In this document: positions 47,858-56,570 of the stretch, one piece after another
How the letters are laid out: each line of letters opens with the position of its first letter
Position numbering within the stretch: the stretch's first letter is position 1
The notes under the pieces: generated by a model
What the model saw: the letters and a program-made list of their open reading frames with translations, nothing else
The model's database searches: none
What the model was told of the DNA's origin: nothing
Translations under genes and position numbers: made by a program
Assembly: GCA_964432415.1 (NCBI GenBank)
Contig: CAYSNW010000008.1
Coordinates: forward strand, 32,782-96,781
Direction of reading: 5' to 3'
DNA length: 64,000 nt
Source of the DNA: JAFECT01 sp964432415
GTDB lineage: Bacteria; Pseudomonadota; Alphaproteobacteria; Caulobacterales; Caulobacteraceae

Positions 47858-50044
47858 TCACCCCCCGAAGTCGAAGCCGGGCTCCTTCCGCGGGCCGGTC
47901 CCGAAGGTGTAGCTCAGGCCCAGGAACGCCGCCTGGGTGCGGGCGCGGTTGTCGATGACGTCACGGAACAGGGGCGTTTCGATCACGTCGTGGCTCTTGT
48001 AGGTGGCCAGGGCGTCCTGAGCGGTGATCACCAGCGAGAAGGCGTCGGTGAACTTGTGGCGATAGCCGAAGTTGGCCAGCGGCATGGGCCCCGAACGGCC
48101 CTGCGGCGTCAGGCGTTCGCCGATGACCGACAGGTTGAACTGGAAGATGTCCTTGGGTGTCGGCGTCCAGGTCAGGCTGCCGCGGCCGCTGAGCGAGGTC
48201 GCGGAGCGTCGCTCGGCGCCCAGGCCGGGGGCGAAGCCCGTGGCGTCGATCTGGGTCCAGAACAGGTTGCTGCTGACGTTGTAGGCGAGCGCCTTGGTCA
48301 CGTGGCCGCTGGCCGCCAGCTCCAGCCCGGCCGAACGCGAGCGCGCCAGGTTCTCGCGGGTGCTCAGCTGCACCCCGCTGCCGAGGTCGGTGATGACGTC
48401 GGTCACGCCCTTTTCACTGGCGCGATAGTACAGGGTCGCCAGGTAGAAGGTCTGACCCTGCTTGTACTGGTAGCCGGCCTCGTAGCTCTGGGTCTCCTGG
48501 GGTCTCAGGTTCGGATTGCCGGCGCGGATGTGGAAGGGATCGTCGACGACGCGGAACGGATTCAGGTCGCCCGCCGAGGGGCGCTGGATACGGCTCGAAT
48601 AGCTGAGGCTAAGGTCCTGGCTGTCCGACAGCTTCCAGCCCATGTGCAGCGACGGATAGACCCTCACATAGTGCTGGCGGGTGCGTGAGGCGGTGGTCAC
48701 CGAATTGATGTCGAGCCGCGCCGATTCCAGCCTGAGGCCGCCCAGGACCGTCAGCTTGCCGATCGGCTGTTCGAAGGTGACATAGGCCGCCTGAACGGCC
48801 TGGTCGAAGCGGAACAGGTCGGTCTGGGTCGGGTCCACGACCGCCGCGCCGGAGTTCGGCCCCGTCCGGCCCGAGTTGTCGAACTGGGTGCGGTCGTCGA
48901 TCAGGTCAAACCCGGTCTTCAACTTGGCGCCCGTCGCCACCGGCCGGGTATAGTCGGCCTTGAACTCACTGCGGGTCAGGTCGCTGACGCCATCGAAGGC
49001 GTTGAACACCGCCGGGGCGGCGGGTAGCAGCGAGACATTGTCGTAGGCCTGGCCGTTGGCCGTGCGGGTGTGCTGGCGGCTGAGGTTGACCAGCAGTTCG
49101 TGGCCCTCGCCCGCGAAGGTCCGGCGCCAGGAGCCGGAAATCTGATCGTCGGCCCGGTCGGAGGTGAAACGCCCGGTGCGGTCGAAACGACGGATCGGCG
49201 TGCCCGAAATCGTGTCGCCGTCGATCTCCTCGACATTGTTCAGGCTGAAGCGCAGGTCGCTGTAGCGGGCGTCCGCGCTGACCCGGTTGTGGTCGTCGAG
49301 CGCATAGTCGGCGCCCACGCGCGCGGTTCCGAGATTGAGCGCGCCGCGGCCGCGAGTGGTGGCTCGGGTGACCGCCGTCGGATGGCCCTGCGGGTCGAGG
49401 TCGGTGCGCACGTCGATGGTCTTGGGAACCTGAAGGTCGCCGCGAAGACTGGCGTCGCCGGACAGGTTCAGACGGCCGTTGTTCCAGGCGCCGCTGATCC
49501 CGCTGTTCCAGCGACCGCCGGTGCCCTGGGTCGCCCGCACCAGGCCCGAGCCGCCGAGCTTGCGCTTCTTCCTGGTGATCAGGTTGATCACCCCGCCTGT
49601 GCCGTCCGGGGCCATGGCGGCGGTGGGATTGGTGATCACCTCCACCCGCTCGAACTGGTCGGCGGGCACGGTCTGCAGCATCTGGCCGGCGCCGGGACCC
49701 TGGAACATGCCTGCCGGCTTGCCGTCGATCATGACCACGACGTTGCGGTCGCCGCGCAGGCTGACATTGCCCTGCAGATCGACATCGACCGAGGGCACGT
49801 TACGCAGGACGTCGCCGATCGAGCCGTGGGCGCCCTGCAGGTCGGTGGTGATGTCGTAGCTGCGCCGGTCGATCGAGCTCTTGAAGCCGCCGGTCGTGGC
49901 GTTCACGGTCACGCCCTCGACAGTCGTCGACTTGGGCGGCGGCCCGGACGGCGCAGGCGCCGGTTGCGGCTGGGTCTGGGCCTGAGCCAGGGCCGCGGGC
50001 GCCATCAGGGCCGCGACGGCGAACAGGCAGTTTCTCTTACGCAA
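47858..50044 (-). CDS. TonB-dependent outer-membrane receptor (beta-barrel family), second paralogue
   Basis: The protein has 728 residues. The start is TTG at 50044 behind GGGGGA. The signal (LFAVAALMAPAALAQAQ) is followed by a Pro-rich linker and a plug with TTVEGVTVNATTGGF, DVLRNVPSVDVDLQGNVSLRG, VVMIDGKPAGMF and RVEVITNPTAAMAPDGTGG. The beta-barrel makes up the rest. The plug is clearly paralogous to that at 19726-21978; the barrel differs more. It is on the same strand as the ECF sigma/anti-sigma pair 84 bases upstream, so it is a candidate target of that sigma factor. Confidence 0.92.
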   Translation of the reverse strand: MRKRNCLFAVAALMAPAALAQAQTQPQPAPAPSGPPPKSTTVEGVTVNATTGGFKSSIDRRSYDITTDLQGAHGSIGDVLRNVPSVDVDLQGNVSLRGDRNVVVMIDGKPAGMFQGPGAGQMLQTVPADQFERVEVITNPTAAMAPDGTGGVINLITRKKRKLGGSGLVRATQGTGGRWNSGISGAWNNGRLNLSGDASLRGDLQVPKTIDVRTDLDPQGHPTAVTRATTRGRGALNLGTARVGADYALDDHNRVSADARYSDLRFSLNNVEEIDGDTISGTPIRRFDRTGRFTSDRADDQISGSWRRTFAGEGHELLVNLSRQHTRTANGQAYDNVSLLPAAPAVFNAFDGVSDLTRSEFKADYTRPVATGAKLKTGFDLIDDRTQFDNSGRTGPNSGAAVVDPTQTDLFRFDQAVQAAYVTFEQPIGKLTVLGGLRLESARLDINSVTTASRTRQHYVRVYPSLHMGWKLSDSQDLSLSYSSRIQRPSAGDLNPFRVVDDPFHIRAGNPNLRPQETQSYEAGYQYKQGQTFYLATLYYRASEKGVTDVITDLGSGVQLSTRENLARSRSAGLELAASGHVTKALAYNVSSNLFWTQIDATGFAPGLGAERRSATSLSGRGSLTWTPTPKDIFQFNLSVIGERLTPQGRSGPMPLANFGYRHKFTDAFSLVITAQDALATYKSHDVIETPLFRDVIDNRARTQAAFLGLSYTFGTGPRKEPGFDFGG

Positions 50045-50098
50045 AACGATCCCCCGGCCGGTCGACGGCTTTTCCCGCCGGGCGGCGTTGGACGCAAC

Positions 50099-50114
50099 TT
50101 AAGTCGGCGTAATG
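50099..50114. repeat. Copy of the TTAAGTC-type motif before the second TonB receptor
   Basis: TTAAGTCGGCGTAATG matches the second unit of the tandem repeat at 19619-19634 at 12 of 16 positions, and lies 55 bases before the start of the TonB receptor at 50044, in the opposite orientation relative to its gene. The similarity may be chance. Confidence 0.3.
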
Positions 50115-50128
50115 TGCGCGCCGGGAGA

Positions 50129-50836
50129 CTACAGCTGAACGAACGCGCCCTGGGCCACGATCGGGCCGGTGGGCTTGGCGCCGGGCTTCAGGCCGGCGGG
50201 CTCCAGCGAGATGCCGACCCCCATGGTGCCGTGCGCCCGCTTCATTTCGTCGTCGGTGATATGGCGCCGGTCGGGGTGGTCCATCGACAACGGTCCGATC
50301 AGCTGCATGGAGCCGTCGCGCTTCATCAGCCACAGGTGCGGCACCCGGCCCTCCGGCGGCTTGCCGCCGACCGGCGTCAGGATCAGGTCCTGGCTCTTGG
50401 GGTCGAAGGACACGACCATATCCGGCGCGCCGGAGTCGGCGACCTTCACGGCCGCCGTCATCATGTGAGGACTGGGCCGCTCGACCAGGCCGACCACTGT
50501 CAGCAGCGAGGCCGCCGCCACGGCAGACGCCCCGATCGCCCAGGTCCGCCAGAACTTCACGCGCCGGTCGGCCGGCTCGGGCGGCTTCGTCGGGAAGGCG
50601 GTGACATTGCCGCCGGTGGCGCGCTCGATCAGGGGCCAGGCGGTCTTGGGCGGATCCACCGCGGCGACCTGCTCGGTCAGGGCGCTCAGTCGTCCCTGCC
50701 AGTACTCGACCTCGGCTGCGAACGCCGGATCGCTCGCCAGACGCGCCTCCGCCGCGCGGCGCGCCGAAGCGTCGAGCACGCCCAGCACATACTCGGCCGC
50801 GGTCAGGTCTTCGGTGATGTCCGGCTCGTCGCTCAT
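50129..50836 (-). CDS. RskA-type anti-sigma factor
   Basis: A 235-residue single-pass membrane protein. The N-terminal cytoplasmic domain begins with DLTAAEYVLGVLDASARRAAEARLASDPAFAAEVEYW, the conserved anti-sigma helix bundle. A membrane segment (WAIGASAVAAASLLTVVGLV) lies near residue 100. The periplasmic RskA domain has VRVS-like strands, PHLWLMKRDGSMQLIGPLS and GVGISLEPAGLKPG. It should bind and inhibit the ECF sigma factor encoded immediately upstream (4-bp overlap). The signal that releases it is unknown. Confidence 0.92.
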   Translation of the reverse strand: MSDEPDITEDLTAAEYVLGVLDASARRAAEARLASDPAFAAEVEYWQGRLSALTEQVAAVDPPKTAWPLIERATGGNVTAFPTKPPEPADRRVKFWRTWAIGASAVAAASLLTVVGLVERPSPHMMTAAVKVADSGAPDMVVSFDPKSQDLILTPVGGKPPEGRVPHLWLMKRDGSMQLIGPLSMDHPDRRHITDDEMKRAHGTMGVGISLEPAGLKPGAKPTGPIVAQGAFVQL

Positions 50837-51414
50837 TGTTCCAGACAGCTCCTCAGCCGCATCAGGCTTCGCCGGATCCAGCTCTTCATGGTGCCGACCG
50901 GCACGCCCGCGTCGCCGGCCAGGGCCTCATAGGTCCGCCCCTCGAAGAAGGCCGTGCGGATCGCCTCGGCATGATGCGGCTCCAGCTCGCCCAGGCAATG
51001 CTCCAGCCGCTCGTGCTCCTGCGAGCGTTCGACCGCGCTGTCCTGGGCCTCGCCGCCGTCGGCGACGTGCTCGGCCTCTTCGATCGGGCGCTGGCGTCCC
51101 GGCCGGGGCATGGAGCGCGCCCGGTCGATGGCCTTGTTGCGCGCGATGGTCGCCAGCCAGGTGATCGGACTGGCGCGCGCGGGGTCGAACTGGCCGGCTT
51201 TTCGCCAGACGGTCGCGTAGACGTCCTGCAAGACCTCCTCCGCGGCTTCACGTTCACCGCAGATACGCAGGATCACCCCGAATAGCTTCGCAGAGGTCGC
51301 GCGATAGACCGCCTGAAACGCGCGCCGGTCGCCGGCCGCCGTGCGCACGACCTCGCCCGCGAGCACCGCCCGCGCCGCATCGCGGCTCCCCGTTTCGGAT
51401 TTGTCGGCCAGCAT
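50833..51414 (-). CDS. ECF-type RNA polymerase sigma factor
   Basis: A 193-residue sigma-70 family ECF factor. Region 2 spans AVYRATSAKLFGVILRICGEREAAEEVLQDVYATVW and TWLATIARNKAIDRAR; region 4 spans LGELEPHHAEAIRTAFFEGRTYEALAGDAGVPVGTMKSWIRRSLMRLR. The second half contains the DNA-recognition helix for the -35 element. It is coupled to rskA, its likely inhibitor. The SigK/RskA-type pairing is well known. The downstream TonB receptor may be its target; no promoter motif could be assigned. Confidence 0.93.
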   Translation of the reverse strand: MLADKSETGSRDAARAVLAGEVVRTAAGDRRAFQAVYRATSAKLFGVILRICGEREAAEEVLQDVYATVWRKAGQFDPARASPITWLATIARNKAIDRARSMPRPGRQRPIEEAEHVADGGEAQDSAVERSQEHERLEHCLGELEPHHAEAIRTAFFEGRTYEALAGDAGVPVGTMKSWIRRSLMRLRSCLEQ

Positions 51415-51447
51415 GGCTGCGGAGAAAGCGCCGCGGACGGCGCGGCG

Positions 51448-52506
51448 TCAAGCGGGGGCGAACAGCACCGGCTCGAGCCGCGCGGCGAGCACGCGGGTGA
51501 TGGCGCGACCCTCGATGTCGCCGGCGTTGCTGGTCAGGGTCATCACGATATCCTGGTCCGGATACCAGAACACCGCAGCGTTGTGGCCGAAGTCCTCCGT
51601 CCCCCGCATCCAATGGAGTGTCGGGGCGGCCTTGCGGGTGAACCAGCCGTAGTTGACCCAGTCCTCGCTGGCCGCGGTCCGAGGCTCAGTCAGCGCCTTG
51701 AGTGACGCAGGCGCCAATATCCTGCCGCCCTTCAGGGCGTTGACGAGCCGGGCGAGCTCGCGCGGGTTTGACCATATGCCACCCGAACCGATCTGCCCCC
51801 AGTTGACGCCCCGAGCCTGTTCGAGCGGTCCAGGCACGACGGCGGCGACATTCCCCGTCCCGGGCTCCACCTCGTGCCAGAAGCGGGTCTGATCCATGCC
51901 GGCCGGGTGAAGCACGGCGCGACGCACGAACTCGTGCCACGGCGCGGCCGCCGCGACCTCGACGACTGCCGCCAGGAGTTCGAAGCCCTCGTTCGTGTAC
52001 CGAAAGCCGGCGCCAGGTTTGAAGCTCATCGGCGCACCGAAGATCGCCCGCACGGCCGACGCCCGGTCCCCCTTGCCATCCGCGGCGTAGTCCTGCCCCA
52101 GGCCCGAGGTGTGGGTCATCAACTGAGCCAGGGTGATGGACGCCTTGTCGGCAGGCGCGTCCGGGAAAAACCGGTCGATGCGGTCCTCCGGCTGCAGCCG
52201 GCCATCCTGCGCCAGGCGCATGATCGAGATTGCGGTGAACAGCTTGGTGACGGAGGCGATCTGGAAGAGGGTCGAGCGATCCACCGGCAGGGTGTGGGCG
52301 GCGTCGCGCCAGCCGTAGGCCTTGTCCAGAGCGGCGCGACCACCAACCTCAATCCTCGCCGCGCCATTGAAGCCCTTCTCGGCGCGCAGCACGGCGTCGA
52401 GCCTGTCCGTGACCGTTTGCACAGCGGCCTGGGTCGCGGCGGGGGCCGTAACAGCGCCAAGCGCCCCAAGCAGAAGGCTGCGCCGGTCGGAAACTGGAGC
52501 GTTCAT
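51448..52506 (-). CDS. Exported serine hydrolase, class C beta-lactamase/D-peptidase family
   Basis: A 352-residue serine beta-lactamase-related protein. The N-terminus (DRRSLLLGALGAVTAPAATQA) is a Tat-like signal. The active-site motif SVTK (SxxK) lies near residue 88 and YTNEGFE (YxN) near residue 168. A third conserved region GTEDFGHNAAVFWYPDQD lies near 315. Such proteins act as esterases, D-aminopeptidases or DD-peptidases; lactamase activity is not implied. It is transcribed toward the ECF sigma gene, 33 nt away, and is divergent from LysR. Confidence 0.88.
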   Translation of the reverse strand: MNAPVSDRRSLLLGALGAVTAPAATQAAVQTVTDRLDAVLRAEKGFNGAARIEVGGRAALDKAYGWRDAAHTLPVDRSTLFQIASVTKLFTAISIMRLAQDGRLQPEDRIDRFFPDAPADKASITLAQLMTHTSGLGQDYAADGKGDRASAVRAIFGAPMSFKPGAGFRYTNEGFELLAAVVEVAAAAPWHEFVRRAVLHPAGMDQTRFWHEVEPGTGNVAAVVPGPLEQARGVNWGQIGSGGIWSNPRELARLVNALKGGRILAPASLKALTEPRTAASEDWVNYGWFTRKAAPTLHWMRGTEDFGHNAAVFWYPDQDIVMTLTSNAGDIEGRAITRVLAARLEPVLFAPA

Positions 52507-52564
52507 GGCGCCACGCTAGCCCCCCGACGCGATAATTCCAGTCGCATGAGGCATATAACGAAAT

Positions 52565-53470
52565 ATGCTTCAGCCTATGGATCTGACACTACGCGATCTG
52601 CGGGCCGTATGTTTCCTGGCCGAGGATCTGCATTTCACGCGCACGGCCGAACGGCTCGGCGTCGCCCAGCCCCAGCTCAGCGCCACGGTCGCCCGGGTTG
52701 AGCGCGAGGCGGGGGTGGTTCTGTTTGTTCGACGTCCGCGGGTCACGGTCACCCCGGCCGGCGACCTGTTCATCCAGGCTGCGCGCCGCGCGCTGGCCGA
52801 AGCCGCGGACGGCATGGCGCGAGCCCAGGCGGCCACCAGGGGCGAGGTGGGAGTCCTGCGCGTAGGTTTCGCTCCGACTTTCGTGCTGAGCGATCTGGCG
52901 CGGGTCTTCGCCGTCTTCCGTGACCGGCGTCCGGGCGTGCAGCTGGAGCTTCGCGAAATGCACTCCGCACGCCTGTGGTCGGCGGTGAGCGAAGACCAGG
53001 TCGATGTCGCCTTCACCCGCGAAGTGCGTCCGGACCCGACGATTCAGTCCGAGGTCGTGCTTCGCGACCCCTTCGTGGTCGCCCTGGCCCTGGACCATCT
53101 TCTGGCCGAGACAGCGACCACGCCGATCGCCGCCCTCGCGGGCGAGCCGTTCGTCCTGTTCCGCCAGTCTGTCGCGCCCAGCCTTCACGCCCAAATCCTG
53201 GCGGCCTGCGCGGATGGGGGCTTCATCCCCCGCGTGGCGCAGGAGGCGGACGAATGGAGCACCATTCTGGCCTTTGTCCGCCTGGGTTTCGGCGTCACCC
53301 TGGTGAGCCGCGGCCTGGCCGCCCTGCACTTTCCGGGTGTCGCGTTCCGACCGCTCGCGGGCACCCGCGAACAGGCGACCTTCTCCCTGTGCTGGAAGCC
53401 ACAGCGGCTCACGCCGCCGGCCGCCGCTTTCATCGCGATGGTGCGCGAGCGTTCGACGCCCGCGTCCTGA
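52565..53470 (+). CDS. LysR-type transcriptional regulator
   Basis: A 301-residue LysR-family regulator. The helix-turn-helix domain is LRDLRAVCFLAEDLHFTRTAERLGVAQPQLSATVARVERE, and the effector-binding PBP2 domain follows (VGFAPTFVLSDLARVF near residue 95 onward). The gene might begin at ATG 52565 or at ATG 52577 (MDLTLRDL). A palindrome CATATAACGAAATATG overlaps the first ATG, which favours 52577. It is divergent from the serine hydrolase gene across 58-70 nt, a typical LysR arrangement that makes that gene the likely target. Confidence 0.92.
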   Translation: MLQPMDLTLRDLRAVCFLAEDLHFTRTAERLGVAQPQLSATVARVEREAGVVLFVRRPRVTVTPAGDLFIQAARRALAEAADGMARAQAATRGEVGVLRVGFAPTFVLSDLARVFAVFRDRRPGVQLELREMHSARLWSAVSEDQVDVAFTREVRPDPTIQSEVVLRDPFVVALALDHLLAETATTPIAALAGEPFVLFRQSVAPSLHAQILAACADGGFIPRVAQEADEWSTILAFVRLGFGVTLVSRGLAALHFPGVAFRPLAGTREQATFSLCWKPQRLTPPAAAFIAMVRERSTPAS

Positions 53471-54874
53471 TCAGATGTGCAGCACCCGCCCGTAGGCGTC
53501 GAGCGCCGCCTCGTGCATGGCCTCGCTCATCGTCGGGTGCGGATAGACCGTGGACTGCAGGTCCTCTTCCGTCGCCTCGAGCGTGATGGCGGTGACGTAG
53601 CCCTGGATCATCTCGGTGACTTCCGCGCCCAGCATGTGGGCGCCGATCAGGGCGCCGGTCTTGCCGTCGAAGATGACCTTGACGAAGCCCTCGATCTCGC
53701 CGGCCGCGACCGCCTTGCCGTTCACGCGGAACGGGAAGCGGCCGACCTTCGGATCGCGGCCCTGCTCTTTGGCCTGGGCCTCGGTCAGGCCGACAGAGGC
53801 GACCTGGGGCTGGGTGTAGGTGCAACCGGCGATGGGCGAGTGGACGTTGGGGGACCTGAAGCCCGCGATGTGCTCGACGCAGTGAATGCCTTCGTGGCTG
53901 GCCTTGTGGGCAAGCCAGGGGCTGCCTGCGCAGTCGCCGATGGCGTAGAGGCCCGGCACGTTGGTCTCTCCGTGCGGGCCGGTCTTCACGTGGCCGCGGT
54001 CCAGCTCCAGGCCCACCTTGTCGGCGCCGACCTGGTCGGTGTTGGCCATGATGCCGACCGCCGAGATGCAGACGTCGGCCTCAAGCGTCTCGGCCTTGCC
54101 GCCGGCCTCCAGCTCGATCGTCACGCCTGTCTTGGACTTCGACACCTTGGTCACCTTGGCGCCGACGCGGAACTTGATGCCGCGCTTCTCAAACGACTTC
54201 TGGGCCGCCTTGGACACCTCGGCGTCCTCCACCGGCATGATGCGGTCGACCGCCTCGATCACGGTGACGTCGGAGCCCAGGGCCCGGTAGAAGCTGGCGA
54301 ACTCCACCCCGATGGCGCCGGAGCCGACCACCAGGATCGACTTGGGCAAGGACTTGGGGACCAGTGCCTCGCGGTAGGCCCAGATGCGCTCCCCGTCGGC
54401 CTCCAGGCCGATCTGCGGGATCGGACGCGAGCGGGCGCCGACCGCCAGCACCACCGCCTTGGCCTGGACGGTGCGTTCGCCGCCGGCCTTGAGCTTGACG
54501 ATGATCTTCGGCGCGGGCGTTCCCTTTTCCAGCCGGGCCTCGCCCTCGATCACCTCGATCTTGTGCTTCTTCATCAGGAAGGTGACGCCGGAGTTCATCT
54601 GCTTGGCCACGCCGCGCGAGCGGGCCACGATCTTCTCCAGGTCGGCCTTGGCCCCGGTGGCCGAGACTCCGAAGTCCTCCAGGTGCGACAGCTTTTCGAA
54701 CACCTCGCCGGACTTGAGCAGCGCCTTGGTCGGGATGCAGCCCCAGTTCAGGCAGATGCCGCCCAGAAGCTCGCGCTCCACGATCGCGCACTTCAGGCCG
54801 AGCTGGCTGGCGCGGATCGCCGCAACATAGCCGCCGGGGCCCGAGCCGATCACCACGAGGTCGAAGTCAGCCAT
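53471..54874 (-). CDS. lpd: Dihydrolipoyl dehydrogenase (E3 of pyruvate dehydrogenase)
   Basis: A 467-residue FAD-dependent flavoprotein that reoxidises the dihydrolipoyl groups of the pyruvate dehydrogenase complex. The FAD-binding VVIGSGPGGYVAAIRASQLG is N-terminal, the redox disulfide is in GGICLNWGCIPTKALL near residues 38-53, a second nucleotide-binding motif ILVVGSGAIGVEFASFY lies near 180, and the C-terminal catalytic His is in TVYPHPTMSEAMHEAALDA. It is the last gene of the pdh operon, 29 nt downstream of pdhC. It is convergent with LysR without a gap. Confidence 0.97.
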   Translation of the reverse strand: MADFDLVVIGSGPGGYVAAIRASQLGLKCAIVERELLGGICLNWGCIPTKALLKSGEVFEKLSHLEDFGVSATGAKADLEKIVARSRGVAKQMNSGVTFLMKKHKIEVIEGEARLEKGTPAPKIIVKLKAGGERTVQAKAVVLAVGARSRPIPQIGLEADGERIWAYREALVPKSLPKSILVVGSGAIGVEFASFYRALGSDVTVIEAVDRIMPVEDAEVSKAAQKSFEKRGIKFRVGAKVTKVSKSKTGVTIELEAGGKAETLEADVCISAVGIMANTDQVGADKVGLELDRGHVKTGPHGETNVPGLYAIGDCAGSPWLAHKASHEGIHCVEHIAGFRSPNVHSPIAGCTYTQPQVASVGLTEAQAKEQGRDPKVGRFPFRVNGKAVAAGEIEGFVKVIFDGKTGALIGAHMLGAEVTEMIQGYVTAITLEATEEDLQSTVYPHPTMSEAMHEAALDAYGRVLHI

Positions 54875-54903
54875 GTCTCATCTCTCTTCGAAGGGTGGTC
54901 GGC

Positions 54904-56169
54904 TTACGCCAGCATCGTCACAGGATCTTCCAGCAGACTCTTGAACACCTGCAGGAATTTCGCCCCGATGGCGCCGTCGACCACGCGGTGGTCGCAGGTC
55001 ATGGTCACGGTCATGACGGTGGCGACCGCCAGCTGACCAGTCTTGACCACCGGCCGCTGTTCGCCGGCGCCGACCGACAGGATGGCGCCCTGGGGCTCGT
55101 TGATGATCGAGGCGAAGGCCTTGATGCCCATCATGCCCAGGTTGGAGACCGAGAAGGTGCCGCCCTGGAATTCCTCGGGCTTCAGCTTGCGGGTGCGGGC
55201 GCGCGCCGCCAGGTCCTTGGACTCGGTGGCGATCTGCGACAGGGACTTGGTCTCGCAGGCCCGGATAATCGGGGTGATCAGGCCGCCGTCGATGGCCACC
55301 GCCATGGCCACGTCGGCATGGTGATGCATGGCGATGCCCTCGGGCGTGAAGCTGGCGTTGGCCTCGGGGACCAACTTGAGCGCCATGGCCGAGGCCTTCA
55401 GCACGAAGTCGTTGACCGAGACCTTCACGCCGGACTTCTCCAGCATGGCGTTGACCTTGGCGCGCGCCGCCAGCAGGCCGTCGATCTCCAGATCGATGGT
55501 CAGCGGGAAGTGCGGCACGTCGCGGAAGCTCTCGGTCAGGCGCTTGGCGATCGTGCGGCGCATGCCGTCCAGCGGGACCAGGTCGTAGGAGCCGGGCGCG
55601 ATGCCCATCTGCTCGAGCGACAGGACCTGACGCGGCTCGCCAGCGGCCTTGGCGGCGGCGGCGGGCGCCGCGGCGCCCTTGGGCGCGCCCTCGACGTCGG
55701 CCTTGACGATGCGGCCGTGCGGGCCGGTGCCCTTCACGCCCTTCAGATCGACGCCCTTCTGGGCGGCGATACGGCGGGCCAGCGGCGAGGCGAAGATGCG
55801 TTCGCCCGAGGCCTTGGCGGGAGCGGGAGCAGCGGCGGGCGCCGGCGCGGCAGCCGGTTTCGGCGGCTCCGCCTTGGGAGCTTCGGCCTTGGGCGCCTCG
55901 GCAGGCGCAGCTTTCGGCGCCGGCGCAGCCGCCCCGCCCTTCAGCCGTGCGATCGGCGTATTGACCTTCACCCCCTGCGTGCCCTCAGGCACCAGGATTT
56001 CCGAGATCTCGCCGTCGTCGACCGCCTCGACCTCCATGGTCGCCTTGTCGGTCTCGATCTCGGCGATGACCTGGCCGGGCTCGATCTTGTCGCCGGCCTT
56101 CACGTGCCATTTGGTCAGGCCGCCTTCCTCCATGGTCGGCGACAGGGCGGGCATGAGGATGTCGGTCAT
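54904..56169 (-). CDS. pdhC: Dihydrolipoamide acetyltransferase (E2 of pyruvate dehydrogenase)
   Basis: A 421-residue E2. The ATG at 56169 begins the lipoyl domain, whose lipoylated lysine is K42 in ETDKATME. An Ala/Pro-rich linker follows, then the peripheral-subunit-binding domain (RIFASPLARRIAAQKGVDL, then GTGPHGRIVKAD) and the catalytic acyltransferase domain ending CDHRVVDGAIGAKFL (the DHRxxDG motif). It transfers acetyl groups to CoA. Its lipoyl domain is almost identical to that on PdhB. It overlaps a GFA gene upstream as ATGA, so it is translationally coupled to it. Confidence 0.96.
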   Translation of the reverse strand: MTDILMPALSPTMEEGGLTKWHVKAGDKIEPGQVIAEIETDKATMEVEAVDDGEISEILVPEGTQGVKVNTPIARLKGGAAAPAPKAAPAEAPKAEAPKAEPPKPAAAPAPAAAPAPAKASGERIFASPLARRIAAQKGVDLKGVKGTGPHGRIVKADVEGAPKGAAAPAAAAKAAGEPRQVLSLEQMGIAPGSYDLVPLDGMRRTIAKRLTESFRDVPHFPLTIDLEIDGLLAARAKVNAMLEKSGVKVSVNDFVLKASAMALKLVPEANASFTPEGIAMHHHADVAMAVAIDGGLITPIIRACETKSLSQIATESKDLAARARTRKLKPEEFQGGTFSVSNLGMMGIKAFASIINEPQGAILSVGAGEQRPVVKTGQLAVATVMTVTMTCDHRVVDGAIGAKFLQVFKSLLEDPVTMLA

Positions 56170-56570
56170 GAGTCTTCCCGGCTCAAATGGGCCAGCGAGG
56201 CGGCGTGCGCCTCCCAATGTCTTCCGTCGAAGGCTTCGATGCGGATGTCGAGCGCATCGGGATCGTCCAGGCAGCGCGCATTGACCGACCAGCCGTCCGG
56301 ATTGGAGCGGGGCCGGTAGAAGCTCTTGACGCCGCACACCCTGCAGAACAGGTGTTTCGCGACGCCGGTGTTGAAGGTGTACTCGGTCAGCTGGTCGGCG
56401 CCGGCGGTGATGCGGAAGCGGCTCTCCGGCGTGATGATGTGGATGAAGCCCAGCTTCTCGCACATCGAGCAGTTGCAGGCCTGGGCCTCGATGACCTCGG
56501 GCAGCTCCACCTCGAAGCGCACGCCGCCGCAGTGGCAGCCGCCCGAACGCCAGGTGCGGACCTCGCTCAT
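56166..56570 (-). CDS. GFA-family zinc protein (first of two)
   Basis: A 134-residue protein of the glutathione-dependent formaldehyde-activating (GFA) family. The cysteine sets are GGCHCGGVRFEV near residue 12, CNCSMCEKLG near 33 and HLFCRVCGVKSFYRP near 80, which bind two zinc ions in this family. Several members bind glutathione and are proposed to form S-hydroxymethylglutathione, but many others have no such role. It lies between pdhB and pdhC on the same strand with ATGA overlaps on both sides, so it is part of the pdh operon. Confidence 0.88.
   Translation of the reverse strand: MSEVRTWRSGGCHCGGVRFEVELPEVIEAQACNCSMCEKLGFIHIITPESRFRITAGADQLTEYTFNTGVAKHLFCRVCGVKSFYRPRSNPDGWSVNARCLDDPDALDIRIEAFDGRHWEAHAASLAHLSREDS

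Noticed and set aside
43619..53470. A genomic island with integrase
   Set aside because: No integrase, tRNA attachment site or flanking direct repeats are visible, so only the term accessory block is justified.
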